Positions 1-5,977 of a stretch of 5,977 nucleotides of DNA are shown in pieces. This DNA comes from Methylococcaceae bacterium. Lineage in GTDB: Bacteria > Pseudomonadota > Gammaproteobacteria > Methylococcales > Methylomonadaceae. Both the position numbers and the translations under genes were made by a program. Every line of letters begins with the position of its first letter. The stretch's first letter is position 1. The notes under the pieces were generated by a model that did not search any database, was not told where the DNA came from, and saw only the letters and a program-made list of their open reading frames with translations. The DNA lies in assembly GCA_013140465.1 (NCBI GenBank), contig JABFST010000106.1, positions 1-5,977 on the forward strand, given 5' to 3'.

Positions 1-876
1 GGTCATTTTAAGGAAAAACACCTTATTGCCCAATTGCTGCCCATTGCGCACAAAAAATACCTGCACGCACGCCAAATTGGCTTTGTTGGCGCAGGCGACA
101 ATATCGACATCGCCTTTATCACCCAGCACAAATTGCTTTTCCATGACCGAACGCAAACGGGTGATTTGATCCCTAATCGCCGCCGCCTGTTCAAATTCCA
201 ACTTGGCGGCAGCTTGCTCCATATTGCCGATGAGCTGCTCCAGCAACAAGCCGCCTTTGCCTTCGAGGAACATTAAGGTGCTGGTGACATCTTGCGCGTA
301 ACTGGCTTTATCAATCAAACCTACGCACGGCGCGGTACAGCGTTCAATTTGGTGTTGCAGGCAGGGGCGGGTGCGGTTACTGTAAAAAGTGTCATCGCAT
401 TGGCGCACGGGAAACAGCCGCTGCAATAACTTTAAGCTTTCTCTGGCGGCGACTGAACTGGGATAAGGGCCAAAATAGCGGCCTTTTTTGGTTTTTGCCC
501 CGCGATGCAAGGTGATTTGCGGGAAGTCTTGGTCGGTGGACAAATAGATATAAGGGAACGAGCGGTCATCTCTTAAGCAAATATTGTAACGCGGCTTGTG
601 CCGCCGGATTTGCTGGCATTCCAGCAACAGCGCCTCGGCTTCGGTATGGGTGACAGTCACTTCGATGGCGGCAATTTTTGCCACCATTGTTTGTTGCTTA
701 ATCGGCGCAGTATGGTTTCTAAAGTAACTGGAAACGCGGTTCTTAAGGTTTTTTGCCTTGCCGATATAAATGATTTCGCCTTGGCTGTCGAGCATCATGT
801 AAATGCCGGGGCGGGTGGTCAAGGTGGTTAAAAAGGCCGCACTGTCAAAAGGGGGTTCTGAACTTTTTGCCGTCAC
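1..876 (-). CDS. uvrC: UvrABC system protein C, N-terminal half (partial, cut by left window edge)
   Basis: UvrC is the endonuclease of bacterial nucleotide excision repair. It binds the UvrB-DNA complex in the cytoplasm and cuts on both sides of the lesion. The frame is open for 292 codons and runs off the window. The N-terminal GIY-YIG nuclease domain (about residues 15-100), which makes the 3' cut, shows GIY at 24-26, YIG at 37-39, the following KAKNLKNR stretch, and E86 as the likely metal-binding glutamate. C160, C172, C180 and C184 match the spacing of the four cysteines reported to bind a 4Fe-4S cluster in E. coli UvrC. A UVR motif for UvrB contact lies near 205-245 (KLEFEQAAAIRDQI). 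The RNase H-like 5' nuclease and helix-hairpin-helix domains are outside the window. The start is GTG at 876-874: an in-frame TAA lies two codons upstream and no ATG is available. The Shine-Dalgarno sequence is poor. The gene is divergent from mrcB. Confidence 0.97.
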   Translation of the reverse strand, partial: MTAKSSEPPFDSAAFLTTLTTRPGIYMMLDSQGEIIYIGKAKNLKNRVSSYFRNHTAPIKQQTMVAKIAAIEVTVTHTEAEALLLECQQIRRHKPRYNICLRDDRSFPYIYLSTDQDFPQITLHRGAKTKKGRYFGPYPSSVAARESLKLLQRLFPVRQCDDTFYSNRTRPCLQHQIERCTAPCVGLIDKASYAQDVTSTLMFLEGKGGLLLEQLIGNMEQAAAKLEFEQAAAIRDQITRLRSVMEKQFVLGDKGDVDIVACANKANLACVQVFFVRNGQQLGNKVFFLKMT

Positions 877-939
877 GGTTTATCTTAGCGCATCAGTAGG
901 TAGGGTTGTGCCGCATTTATTACAGGCAGGGATGTGCCG

Positions 940-967
940 ATTATAAGCCATCACCGCCGGAGTACAA
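940..967 (-). promoter_or_regulatory. Candidate sigma70 promoter for uvrC
   Basis: On the minus strand a perfect TATAAT (-10) lies at 945-940. A weak -35 candidate, TTGTAC, lies at 967-962 with a 16-base spacer. Transcription would start near 933 and give a leader of roughly 57 bases before the GTG start of uvrC. The -10 match is exact, but the -35 matches only TTG of TTGACA, so the assignment rests mainly on the -10 and its position. Confidence 0.5.
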
Positions 968-970
968 CGC

Positions 971-984
971 TTGCCCTTGGGCAA
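971..984. promoter_or_regulatory. Perfect 14-base palindrome between divergent promoters (possible operator)
   Basis: TTGCCC and GGGCAA form a perfect 6-base inverted repeat around a central TT. It lies between the uvrC and mrcB -10 hexamers and overlaps the only plausible -35 position for mrcB. The shape and location suit a dimeric repressor or activator acting on one or both divergent genes. No known regulator motif is recognised, and a 6-base-arm palindrome can occur by chance, so an operator role is inference. Confidence 0.3.
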
Positions 985-1003
985 ACCTTAATTTATGTAT
1001 AAT
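977..1003 (+). promoter_or_regulatory. Candidate sigma70 promoter for the mrcB-lolA-rarA operon
   Basis: A perfect TATAAT lies at 998-1003, 54 bases before the mrcB start codon. The best nearby -35 is TTGGGC at 977-982 with a short 15-base spacer. It is a poor match and sits in the right arm of the 971-984 palindrome. A strong -10 with a weak -35 could mean activator dependence or simply modest expression. Confidence 0.5.
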
Positions 1004-1057
1004 AGCCAAGCACCAGTAAGGCATGACAGTTGATATTAATGATTTTTAAATAGGCTT

Positions 1058-3472
1058 ATGGCAGAGAAAACAATAAGGCGCAGTTCCCGATACGGCACTA
1101 AAAAGCCGCCCAAAAAATCCACCTCACATTGGTTTAGGAACACCGTGTTAATGGTGTTTACCGTAGTGGGTTTTTTGTTTTTTAGCTATTTGGGCTATTT
1201 GGATTATAACGTGCGCGAGCAATTTGAAGGCAAGCGCTGGGCGATTCCTGCCCGCGTTTATGCCAGCCCGCTGGAGCTGTATGCAGGTTATGCCTTGACT
1301 GCCGACAAATTTGAAGCCTTATTAACAATGCTCAATTATCGGCAAGATGCCAAATTATCAGCGGACGGCACATATTTTAAAGATGGCTTGCAGGTGCGGG
1401 TCAAAACCCGCGATTTTGCCTTTTGGGACCAACACCAGCCCAGTATGCTGATGCAGCTCAGCTTTATTGAGACAGGCATAGAAAAAATTATTGATTTAAC
1501 CAAAGCCGAAGAGATTGCCATTATCCGTATGGATCCGGTACAAATTGGCAGCTTTTATCCTACTATTAAAGAAGACCGGATTTTAATTAAGCTGGAAGAA
1601 GCCCCCGATTTACTCGTGAAAGGCTTGCTGGCATCAGAAGACCGCGATTTTTATCAGCATTACGGCGTGTCCATGCGCGGCATCGCCCGCGCATTGTGGA
1701 CCAATGTACGCGCTGGCGGCATGGTGCAAGGCGGCAGCACGATTACCCAACAGTTGGTGAAAAACTTTTATTTAAGCAACGAACGGCGGTTGTCGCGCAA
1801 AATAAAAGAAGCCTTAATGGCCTTGATTTTGGAGTACCGCTACAGCAAAAAGGAAATCCTGGAAGCTTATTTAAACGAGATTTACCTCGGCCAAAATGGC
1901 GCCAATGCCGTACACGGCTTCGGATTGGCTTCTGAGTTTTATTTTGGCAGCCCGTTAAAAGATTTGCCCCTAGAGCAGTTGGCATCGTTGGTCGCGTTGG
2001 TGCGTGGCCCGTCTGAATATGATCCGCGCCGTTTTCCCGAACGCGCCGTACAACGCCGTGACTTGGTGTTGGATGAAATGGCGGTGGAAGGCTATATCAC
2101 TGCCGAAGTGGCGGCAGCAGCAAAAGCCAAGGCGTTAAATGTGATACCGCGCCCGCAGCGTTCGTCCAACCTTTATCCCGGATTTTTGGATTTGGTAAAA
2201 AGGCAGTTACGGCAAGATTACGACGAAAAAGATCTGACCTCGCAAGGCTTGAGAATCTTCACAACCTTAGACACCCAAGTCCAAAACACCTTAGAGTCCA
2301 CGGTCGCTGCTAAGCTAAAAGAGTTGGACAAACTCCCCCATGCCAATAATTTAGAGACGGCGGTGATTGTCACCCGCCGCGACAGTGGTGAAGTGACGGC
2401 TTTATCCAGTGGGCGTGAAAATTTGGCGGGCGGCTTTAACCGCGCCTTAGACGCATTGCGCCCTATCGGTTCGTTAATTAAGCCAGCCGTGTATTTGACG
2501 GCCTTGGAATATCCCAAAAAATACACGATTACCACTAGGGTCAGCGATTCGACAATGGTGGTCAAAGGCCAAAATGGCACCGATTGGATCCCCAAAAATT
2601 ATGACCATAGGCAGCATGGGCGGGTTGCCCTGCATACGGCCCTCGCCAAATCCTACAACTTGGCAACCGTGCGCATAGGCATGGACATAGGTGTCGGGCG
2701 CACCGCCAAAACCCTGAGAAATATGGGCGTAACGCGGGATCTTAACCTGTATCCTTCGCTATTATTGGGAGCATCATCGCTGACCCCGATAGAGGTCACG
2801 CAAATGTACCAAACCTTGGCGGGCGACGGTTTTTCAACGCCAATAAAAAGTATCCGTGCGGTGGTCGATACGGCTGGCAAGCAATTGCAAAGCTACCCAC
2901 TGACCGTGCGCCAAGCGGTCGATCCGGCAGCCACTTATATAGTCAACACCATGATGCAAGAAGTGATGCACGAAGGCACAGGGCGCACGGCTTATGATGT
3001 GTTTCCCAAAGATTATGGCCTGGTCGGCAAAACCGGCACCACCAATGATGCTAAAGACAGCTGGTTTGCTGGCTATACAGGCGATTATTTAGCGGTGGTT
3101 TGGGTTGGGCGCGATGACAACAAGCCTATCGGCTTAACGGGTTCTACAGGGGCGTTGCCGTTGTGGATTTCATTAATGCAGCAAATTTCCACCCAAGCCG
3201 TCACCTTAAACCCGCCCGATAATGTGAAATTGCTGTGGGTAGAACCTAGCAGCGGCTTGTTGACGCGCAAAGGCTGCGGACATAGCAAACAATATCCGTA
3301 TATTGCCGGATCTGAGCCTACGGCCTATTCGTCTTGTGGGCAAAAAGTATTTGACGAAGACAAGTCATGGTTTTCTGATATTTTTGAGGATGAACCCGAT
3401 TCTGAGGGTGCTGCACCCAGCAACACCCAACCTAATGACAATAAACCTAAACCTAGTGAGTCCACACCCTAA
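1058..3472 (+). CDS. mrcB: Bifunctional class A penicillin-binding protein 1b (transglycosylase/transpeptidase)
   Basis: PBP1b polymerises lipid II into glycan strands and cross-links them in the periplasm while anchored in the inner membrane. The 804 residues (E. coli PBP1b has 844) show a basic cytoplasmic tail (1-28), one transmembrane helix (about 29-48) and a UB2H-like region (about 65-165). The GT51 glycosyltransferase domain (about 170-350) has EDRDFYQHYG with likely catalytic E194, GGSTITQQLVKN at 225-236, KIKEALMA with E251, and ILEAYLNEIYLGQ. The transpeptidase domain (about 430-715) has nucleophile S472 in GSLIKP, SYN at 532-534 and KTGTTND at 658-664. C740 and C760 may form a disulfide in the C-terminal domain. 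The last 40 residues are acidic and proline-rich, probably disordered. ATG 1058 is the first ATG after an in-frame TGA at 1040; its Shine-Dalgarno (TAGG, 1051-1054) is weak. All catalytic motifs are intact. UB2H assigns it to the PBP1b rather than PBP1a branch. It shares one base with lolA. Confidence 0.96.
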   Translation: MAEKTIRRSSRYGTKKPPKKSTSHWFRNTVLMVFTVVGFLFFSYLGYLDYNVREQFEGKRWAIPARVYASPLELYAGYALTADKFEALLTMLNYRQDAKLSADGTYFKDGLQVRVKTRDFAFWDQHQPSMLMQLSFIETGIEKIIDLTKAEEIAIIRMDPVQIGSFYPTIKEDRILIKLEEAPDLLVKGLLASEDRDFYQHYGVSMRGIARALWTNVRAGGMVQGGSTITQQLVKNFYLSNERRLSRKIKEALMALILEYRYSKKEILEAYLNEIYLGQNGANAVHGFGLASEFYFGSPLKDLPLEQLASLVALVRGPSEYDPRRFPERAVQRRDLVLDEMAVEGYITAEVAAAAKAKALNVIPRPQRSSNLYPGFLDLVKRQLRQDYDEKDLTSQGLRIFTTLDTQVQNTLESTVAAKLKELDKLPHANNLETAVIVTRRDSGEVTALSSGRENLAGGFNRALDALRPIGSLIKPAVYLTALEYPKKYTITTRVSDSTMVVKGQNGTDWIPKNYDHRQHGRVALHTALAKSYNLATVRIGMDIGVGRTAKTLRNMGVTRDLNLYPSLLLGASSLTPIEVTQMYQTLAGDGFSTPIKSIRAVVDTAGKQLQSYPLTVRQAVDPAATYIVNTMMQEVMHEGTGRTAYDVFPKDYGLVGKTGTTNDAKDSWFAGYTGDYLAVVWVGRDDNKPIGLTGSTGALPLWISLMQQISTQAVTLNPPDNVKLLWVEPSSGLLTRKGCGHSKQYPYIAGSEPTAYSSCGQKVFDEDKSWFSDIFEDEPDSEGAAPSNTQPNDNKPKPSESTP

Positions 3473-4122
3473 TGAGTTTCAACAGCGTATCTATAAAAAC
3501 AACAAGCATTTTCCGTTTGGTTTTTTTGACTTTGTTGGCACTCAGCCAGCCCAGTTGGGCAGCCGAGCCGCCGATTAAGCAATTACAATCCTTTTTGGCG
3601 GTGTCAAAGTCGCTGACGGCGGATTTTAAGCAAGTGCTTATCAATGAAGCGGGCAATCCTTACCAAACCAGCTTTGGCAAGTTTTTCCTGCAACGCCCGG
3701 GTAAGTTCCGTTGGGATTATTTAAGCCCGTTTAAGCAAAAGATCGTCTCATCCGGCGGCAAAGTCTGGTTTTATGACACCGACTTGGAACAAGTCACGAT
3801 CAGAAAACTGGATGATTCGGTAGGCTCTACGCCCGCCTTGTTGTTAAGTGGCGACGTTTCTTTAGAAGATAACTTTACAATGGAAAACCAAGGGGTTGAA
3901 GGCGATATGCAATGGATTAAGCTATTGCCCAAAAACCAAGAAAGCAGTTTTAAATACATCCTGATTGGCTTACAAAAAGGCGTGCTGGCGGGTATGGAAC
4001 TCAGCGACAATTTTGGTCAACTGACACATATTTATTTTTCAAATGTGTTGTTAAACCCGCCGATAAAACCGACTGTCTTTGAGTTTTCCGTGCCTAAGGG
4101 TGTGGATGTGTTTTCAGAGTAA
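3472..4122 (+). CDS. lolA: Outer-membrane lipoprotein carrier protein LolA
   Basis: LolA is the periplasmic chaperone that takes lipoproteins released by LolCDE from the inner membrane and passes them to LolB at the outer membrane. The 216-residue product has a Sec signal peptide (hydrophobic core about 14-25) with a likely signal peptidase I site after PSWA at 30, giving a mature protein of about 186 residues. E. coli LolA is similar in size. Family hallmarks are the SLTADFKQ segment at 47-54, QRPGKFRWDY at 74-83 (R75 and F79 correspond to R43 and F47 of mature E. coli LolA, which affect lipoprotein handling), KVWFYDTDLEQVT at 97-109, and STPALLLSG at 119-127. No cysteine is present. The ATG overlaps the last base of the mrcB TAA (TAATG), and only a weak GTGAG (3456-3460) precedes it, so translational coupling to mrcB is likely. 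No other methionine precedes the signal peptide. Confidence 0.95.
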   Translation: MSFNSVSIKTTSIFRLVFLTLLALSQPSWAAEPPIKQLQSFLAVSKSLTADFKQVLINEAGNPYQTSFGKFFLQRPGKFRWDYLSPFKQKIVSSGGKVWFYDTDLEQVTIRKLDDSVGSTPALLLSGDVSLEDNFTMENQGVEGDMQWIKLLPKNQESSFKYILIGLQKGVLAGMELSDNFGQLTHIYFSNVLLNPPIKPTVFEFSVPKGVDVFSE

Positions 4123-4152
4123 GCACAGCCCAGTCGCTTAATGATGGGTCGC

Positions 4153-4157
4153 GGGGA
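4153..4157 (+). promoter_or_regulatory. Ribosome binding site of rarA
   Basis: GGGGA lies 3 bases before the ATG at 4161. The purine run supports this start. The ATGs at 4141 and 4144, just upstream in the same 38-base gap, are in other frames. Confidence 0.5.
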
Positions 4158-4160
4158 CGT

Positions 4161-5465
4161 ATGTTTGATGATTTGAGTAGGCCATTGGCTGACCGTATGC
4201 GTCCGCAAGGACTGGATGATTATGTCGGCCAAGCGCATATCTTAACGCCTGGCAAACCTTTATATGAGGCCATCGTGTCAGGGCGGCTGCACTCGATGAT
4301 TTTTTGGGGCCCGCCCGGCACTGGCAAAACCACCTTGGCGCGGCTGATTGCGCAGCACTCAGATGCCGAGTTTATGCCCTTGTCGGCGGTGTTGTCAGGC
4401 GTAAAAGAAATTAGGGCAGCAGTCGCGGAAGCCAAAAAAATCCAGCTGGAGCGGCTTAGGCGCACGGTGTTGTTTGTGGATGAAGTGCATCGTTTTAACA
4501 AATCACAACAAGATGCGTTTTTGCCGCATGTGGAAGACGGCACGGTTTATTTTGTCGGCGCAACCACTGAAAACCCTTCATTTGCCTTGAATAATGCCTT
4601 ATTGTCGCGCGCCCGCGTGTATGTGCTAAATGCCTTAAGCAGCGAAGATTTATTGCAGGTGATAAACAAAGCGTTGGCGGATGCGGGCAGGGGACTGGGC
4701 AGTTTGGGCATAATGATGGACGATGACATTAAGTTGCAGTTTGCCCTGGCCGCAGATGGCGATGCCAGAAGATTGCTCAATCTGTTGGAAATTGCCGTAG
4801 AGCTCGCCGCATCCCAACATAGCCAAACCATCGGCCCTGCGTGTGCGGCAGAGGTATTGGCGGGTGGTGTCAGGCGCTTTGACAACCAAGGCGAAGAATT
4901 TTACAACCAAATTTCGGCCTTGCATAAAGCCGTGCGCGGCAGTGCGCCGGATGCGGCTTTATACTGGTTATGCCGGATGCTGGATGCAGGTTGCGATTTA
5001 GCCTATTTGGCGCGGCGTATTGTCAGGATGGCCAGCGAAGACATCGGCAATGCCGACCCCAGAGCCTTACAAATAGCCATTAATGCCTGGGAAGCGCAAG
5101 AGCGTTTAGGCAGCCCCGAAGGCGAGCTGACTTTAGCGCAAGCCGTGGTTTATTTGGCCTGTGCGCCCAAAAGCAATGCCGTTTATAACGCCTATAAAGC
5201 CGCCATGAGTGCCGCCAAAAACAGTGGCAGTTTGGCTGTGCCCGTGCATTTGCGCAATGCGCCCACGGCCTTGATGAAGTCTTTAGATTATGGCAAAGCC
5301 TACCGCTACGCCCATGACGAACCCGAAGCCTATGCGGCGGGTGAAAATTATTTCCCAGACGCTTTGGCGGGTACTAGGTTTTACCACCCCGTTGATCGCG
5401 GCCTGGAAATAAAAATCAAAGAAAAATTACGGCATTTGCAAGCCTTGGATAAGGCGGCAGAGTAA
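4161..5465 (+). CDS. rarA: Replication-associated recombination protein A (RarA/MgsA), AAA+ ATPase
   Basis: RarA is a cytoplasmic AAA+ ATPase of the RarA/WRNIP1/Mgs1 family. It forms tetramers, binds SSB and acts at stalled forks and DNA ends. The 434 residues align along their length with E. coli RarA (447), with a slightly shorter N terminus. Motifs in order are RPLADRMRP at 7-15, Walker A GPPGTGKT at 50-57, Walker B LFVDEVH at 104-110, the family segment RFNKSQQDAFLPH at 111-123, sensor 1 ATTENPS at 134-140, the arginine finger region LLSRAR at 147-152, and sensor 2 GDARR at 200-204. The C-terminal oligomerisation half has SALHKAVRGSAPDAALYW at 252-269, SEDIGNADPRA at 292-302, YLACAPKSNAVY at 331-342, PVHLRNAPT at 361-369 and YRYAHDEP at 381-388. 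All ATPase residues are intact. It follows lolA by 38 bases, an order shared with enterobacteria, and ends in a stem-loop terminator. Confidence 0.97.
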   Translation: MFDDLSRPLADRMRPQGLDDYVGQAHILTPGKPLYEAIVSGRLHSMIFWGPPGTGKTTLARLIAQHSDAEFMPLSAVLSGVKEIRAAVAEAKKIQLERLRRTVLFVDEVHRFNKSQQDAFLPHVEDGTVYFVGATTENPSFALNNALLSRARVYVLNALSSEDLLQVINKALADAGRGLGSLGIMMDDDIKLQFALAADGDARRLLNLLEIAVELAASQHSQTIGPACAAEVLAGGVRRFDNQGEEFYNQISALHKAVRGSAPDAALYWLCRMLDAGCDLAYLARRIVRMASEDIGNADPRALQIAINAWEAQERLGSPEGELTLAQAVVYLACAPKSNAVYNAYKAAMSAAKNSGSLAVPVHLRNAPTALMKSLDYGKAYRYAHDEPEAYAAGENYFPDALAGTRFYHPVDRGLEIKIKEKLRHLQALDKAAE

Positions 5466-5487
5466 GGAACTAATTACCTGCTTTTTT
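5457..5487 (+). terminator. Rho-independent terminator overlapping the rarA stop codon
   Basis: GCAG (5457-5460) pairs with CTGC (5478-5481) and GTAA (5462-5465) pairs with TTAC (5474-5477). A5461 is a single bulge and the loop is 8 bases. Six T residues (5482-5487) follow directly. The upstream arm contains the last rarA codons and its TAA stop. The stem is only moderately GC-rich, so efficiency may be partial. Confidence 0.6.
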
Positions 5488-5557
5488 GCCACATAGACTA
5501 TAAACTCGAATTTTACCAGCCACAGACCTAAAAACTGCTGCGGATTAGAAATTTACC

Positions 5558-5587
5558 TTAACTGGCTTATTTGTTTGGTTGTATAGT
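5558..5587 (+). promoter_or_regulatory. Candidate sigma70 promoter for the cytochrome gene
   Basis: TATAGT at 5582-5587 matches five of six -10 bases. TTAACT at 5558-5563 is a partial -35 with an 18-base spacer. It lies downstream of the rarA terminator and would give a leader of about 75 bases before the ATG at 5669. Apart from the terminator and this promoter, the 203-base gap shows nothing else convincing. Confidence 0.4.
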
Positions 5588-5657
5588 AGCCGCTCTTTTA
5601 ATGCCTATCGTCCTAATGCTAAACAGCACTAGCCAAAGGACGTTGATTTCATTTTAT

Positions 5658-5662
5658 GGAGG
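5658..5662 (+). promoter_or_regulatory. Strong ribosome binding site of the cytochrome gene
   Basis: GGAGG, within TGGAGGTAA, lies 6 bases before the ATG at 5669. This is close to the perfect anti-Shine-Dalgarno complement with ideal spacing. It fixes the start codon and contrasts with the weak sites of uvrC, mrcB and lolA, suggesting high translation of this gene. Confidence 0.8.
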
Positions 5663-5668
5663 TAAACC

Positions 5669-5977
5669 ATGAACGCACTTAAACACACCCTGCCCCTGTT
5701 TGTTTTGCTGGCAAGTTTTTGGACAGCACCTAGCTTGGCAGCAGATGTCAATGCAGGTGAGCAAAAAGCAGGCAACTGCATAGGCTGTCACGGCCCTAAT
5801 GGCAAAAGCAGCAGTCCGCAATGGCCTAATTTGGCAGCACAACAGGCCGATTATATCGTCAACCAATTGCAAGCCTTTAAGGCGGGTACGCGTAAAAATT
5901 CGCTGATGGAATCAACGGCGGGCAATATGACCGATGACGACATGAAAAACCTAGCGGCTTATTTTGCCAGCCGTCCG
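5669..5977 (+). CDS. Periplasmic class I c-type cytochrome (partial, cut by right window edge)
   Basis: This is an exported haem protein, probably a periplasmic electron carrier of the c553/c4/c5 type. The frame is open for 103 codons to the window edge. It has a Sec signal peptide with a hydrophobic core at about 8-18 and a likely cleavage after PSLA at 24. The haem-binding CIGCH is at 37-41 (covalent cysteines C37 and C40, axial H41), and HGPNGKSS follows as in c4/c553 proteins. M80 in TRKNSLM is the probable second axial ligand, and DDDMKNLAAYFASRP at 89-103 is the typical C-terminal helix of a haem domain. So one complete haem domain is visible. A stop soon after would make it a monohaem c553-like protein, whereas continuation with a second CxxCH would make it a dihaem c4. 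These cannot be separated here, so no symbol is given. It appears transcribed separately from rarA. Confidence 0.9.
   Translation, partial: MNALKHTLPLFVLLASFWTAPSLAADVNAGEQKAGNCIGCHGPNGKSSSPQWPNLAAQQADYIVNQLQAFKAGTRKNSLMESTAGNMTDDDMKNLAAYFASRP

Noticed and set aside
34..831. Plus-strand open frames at 34-276 and 598-831
   Set aside because: They lie antisense to uvrC, whose minus-strand frame is continuous and clearly homologous; their translations show no recognisable domain or start context.
877..1057. Possible small RNA or riboswitch in the divergent intergenic region
   Set aside because: The 181 bases are accounted for by two promoters and short leaders; no stable extended structure or terminator is visible.
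2218..2595. Minus-strand open frame of 125 codons inside mrcB
   Set aside because: It lies opposite the PBP1b transpeptidase region, shows no plausible ribosome binding site or recognisable motif, and is best explained as a coding shadow.
3303..3578. Plus-strand open frame spanning the mrcB-lolA junction
   Set aside because: It overlaps two well-supported genes in another frame, and its translation has no signal peptide or domain.
4220..4885. Minus-strand open frames at 4220-4543 and 4547-4885 inside rarA
   Set aside because: They mirror the strongly conserved rarA frame, and their lengths are expected from codon bias on the real strand.
5617..5634. Small hairpins in the cytochrome leader (TGCT/AGCA and GCTA/TAGC)
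   Set aside because: They are mutually exclusive four-base stems, too short to support a riboswitch or regulatory RNA call.
1..5977. Mobile element, CRISPR array, tRNA or phage-related content
   Set aside because: No repeat-spacer pattern, transposase, terminal inverted repeats, integrase or tRNA-like structure was seen; all coding sequence is typical housekeeping content.

Overview
This window looks like an ordinary chromosomal housekeeping stretch from a Gram-negative bacterium, most likely a gammaproteobacterium. The evidence is an outer-membrane lipoprotein carrier (LolA), a PBP1b-type class A penicillin-binding protein, lolA directly followed by rarA (an order also found in enterobacteria), and UvrC, LolA and RarA sequences close to their E. 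coli counterparts. The moderate GC content and an exported c-type cytochrome would fit a respiratory or methylotrophic gammaproteobacterium such as a member of the Methylococcales. That placement is a guess from general appearance, not from a database search.

Layout. On the minus strand, 876 to the left edge is the N-terminal half of uvrC (nucleotide excision repair), cut by the window. A 181-base divergent intergenic region (877-1057) holds a perfect TATAAT on each strand and a 14-base palindrome between them. On the plus strand, three genes form a probable operon: mrcB (PBP1b, 1058-3472), lolA (3472-4122, overlapping mrcB by one base) and rarA (4161-5465, after a 38-base gap). A stem-loop followed by six T residues overlaps the rarA stop codon and probably ends the operon. 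A 203-base intergenic region with a candidate promoter leads to a c-type cytochrome gene (5669 to the right edge), which has a near-consensus ribosome binding site and is cut by the window.

How the genes relate. MrcB polymerises and cross-links peptidoglycan in the periplasm. LolA ferries lipoproteins across the periplasm to the outer membrane, and these include the class of outer-membrane lipoproteins (LpoB/LpoP type) that activate PBP1b in other gammaproteobacteria. RarA acts at stalled replication forks and UvrC in DNA repair, so envelope biogenesis and genome maintenance sit side by side. The cytochrome appears to be a separate transcription unit.

I found no convincing sign of a new system, mobile element, CRISPR array, RNA gene, frameshift or broken gene. 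The findings below are modest: regulatory architecture, a terminator merged with a stop codon, conserved cofactor cysteines in UvrC, and the mrcB-lolA pairing.
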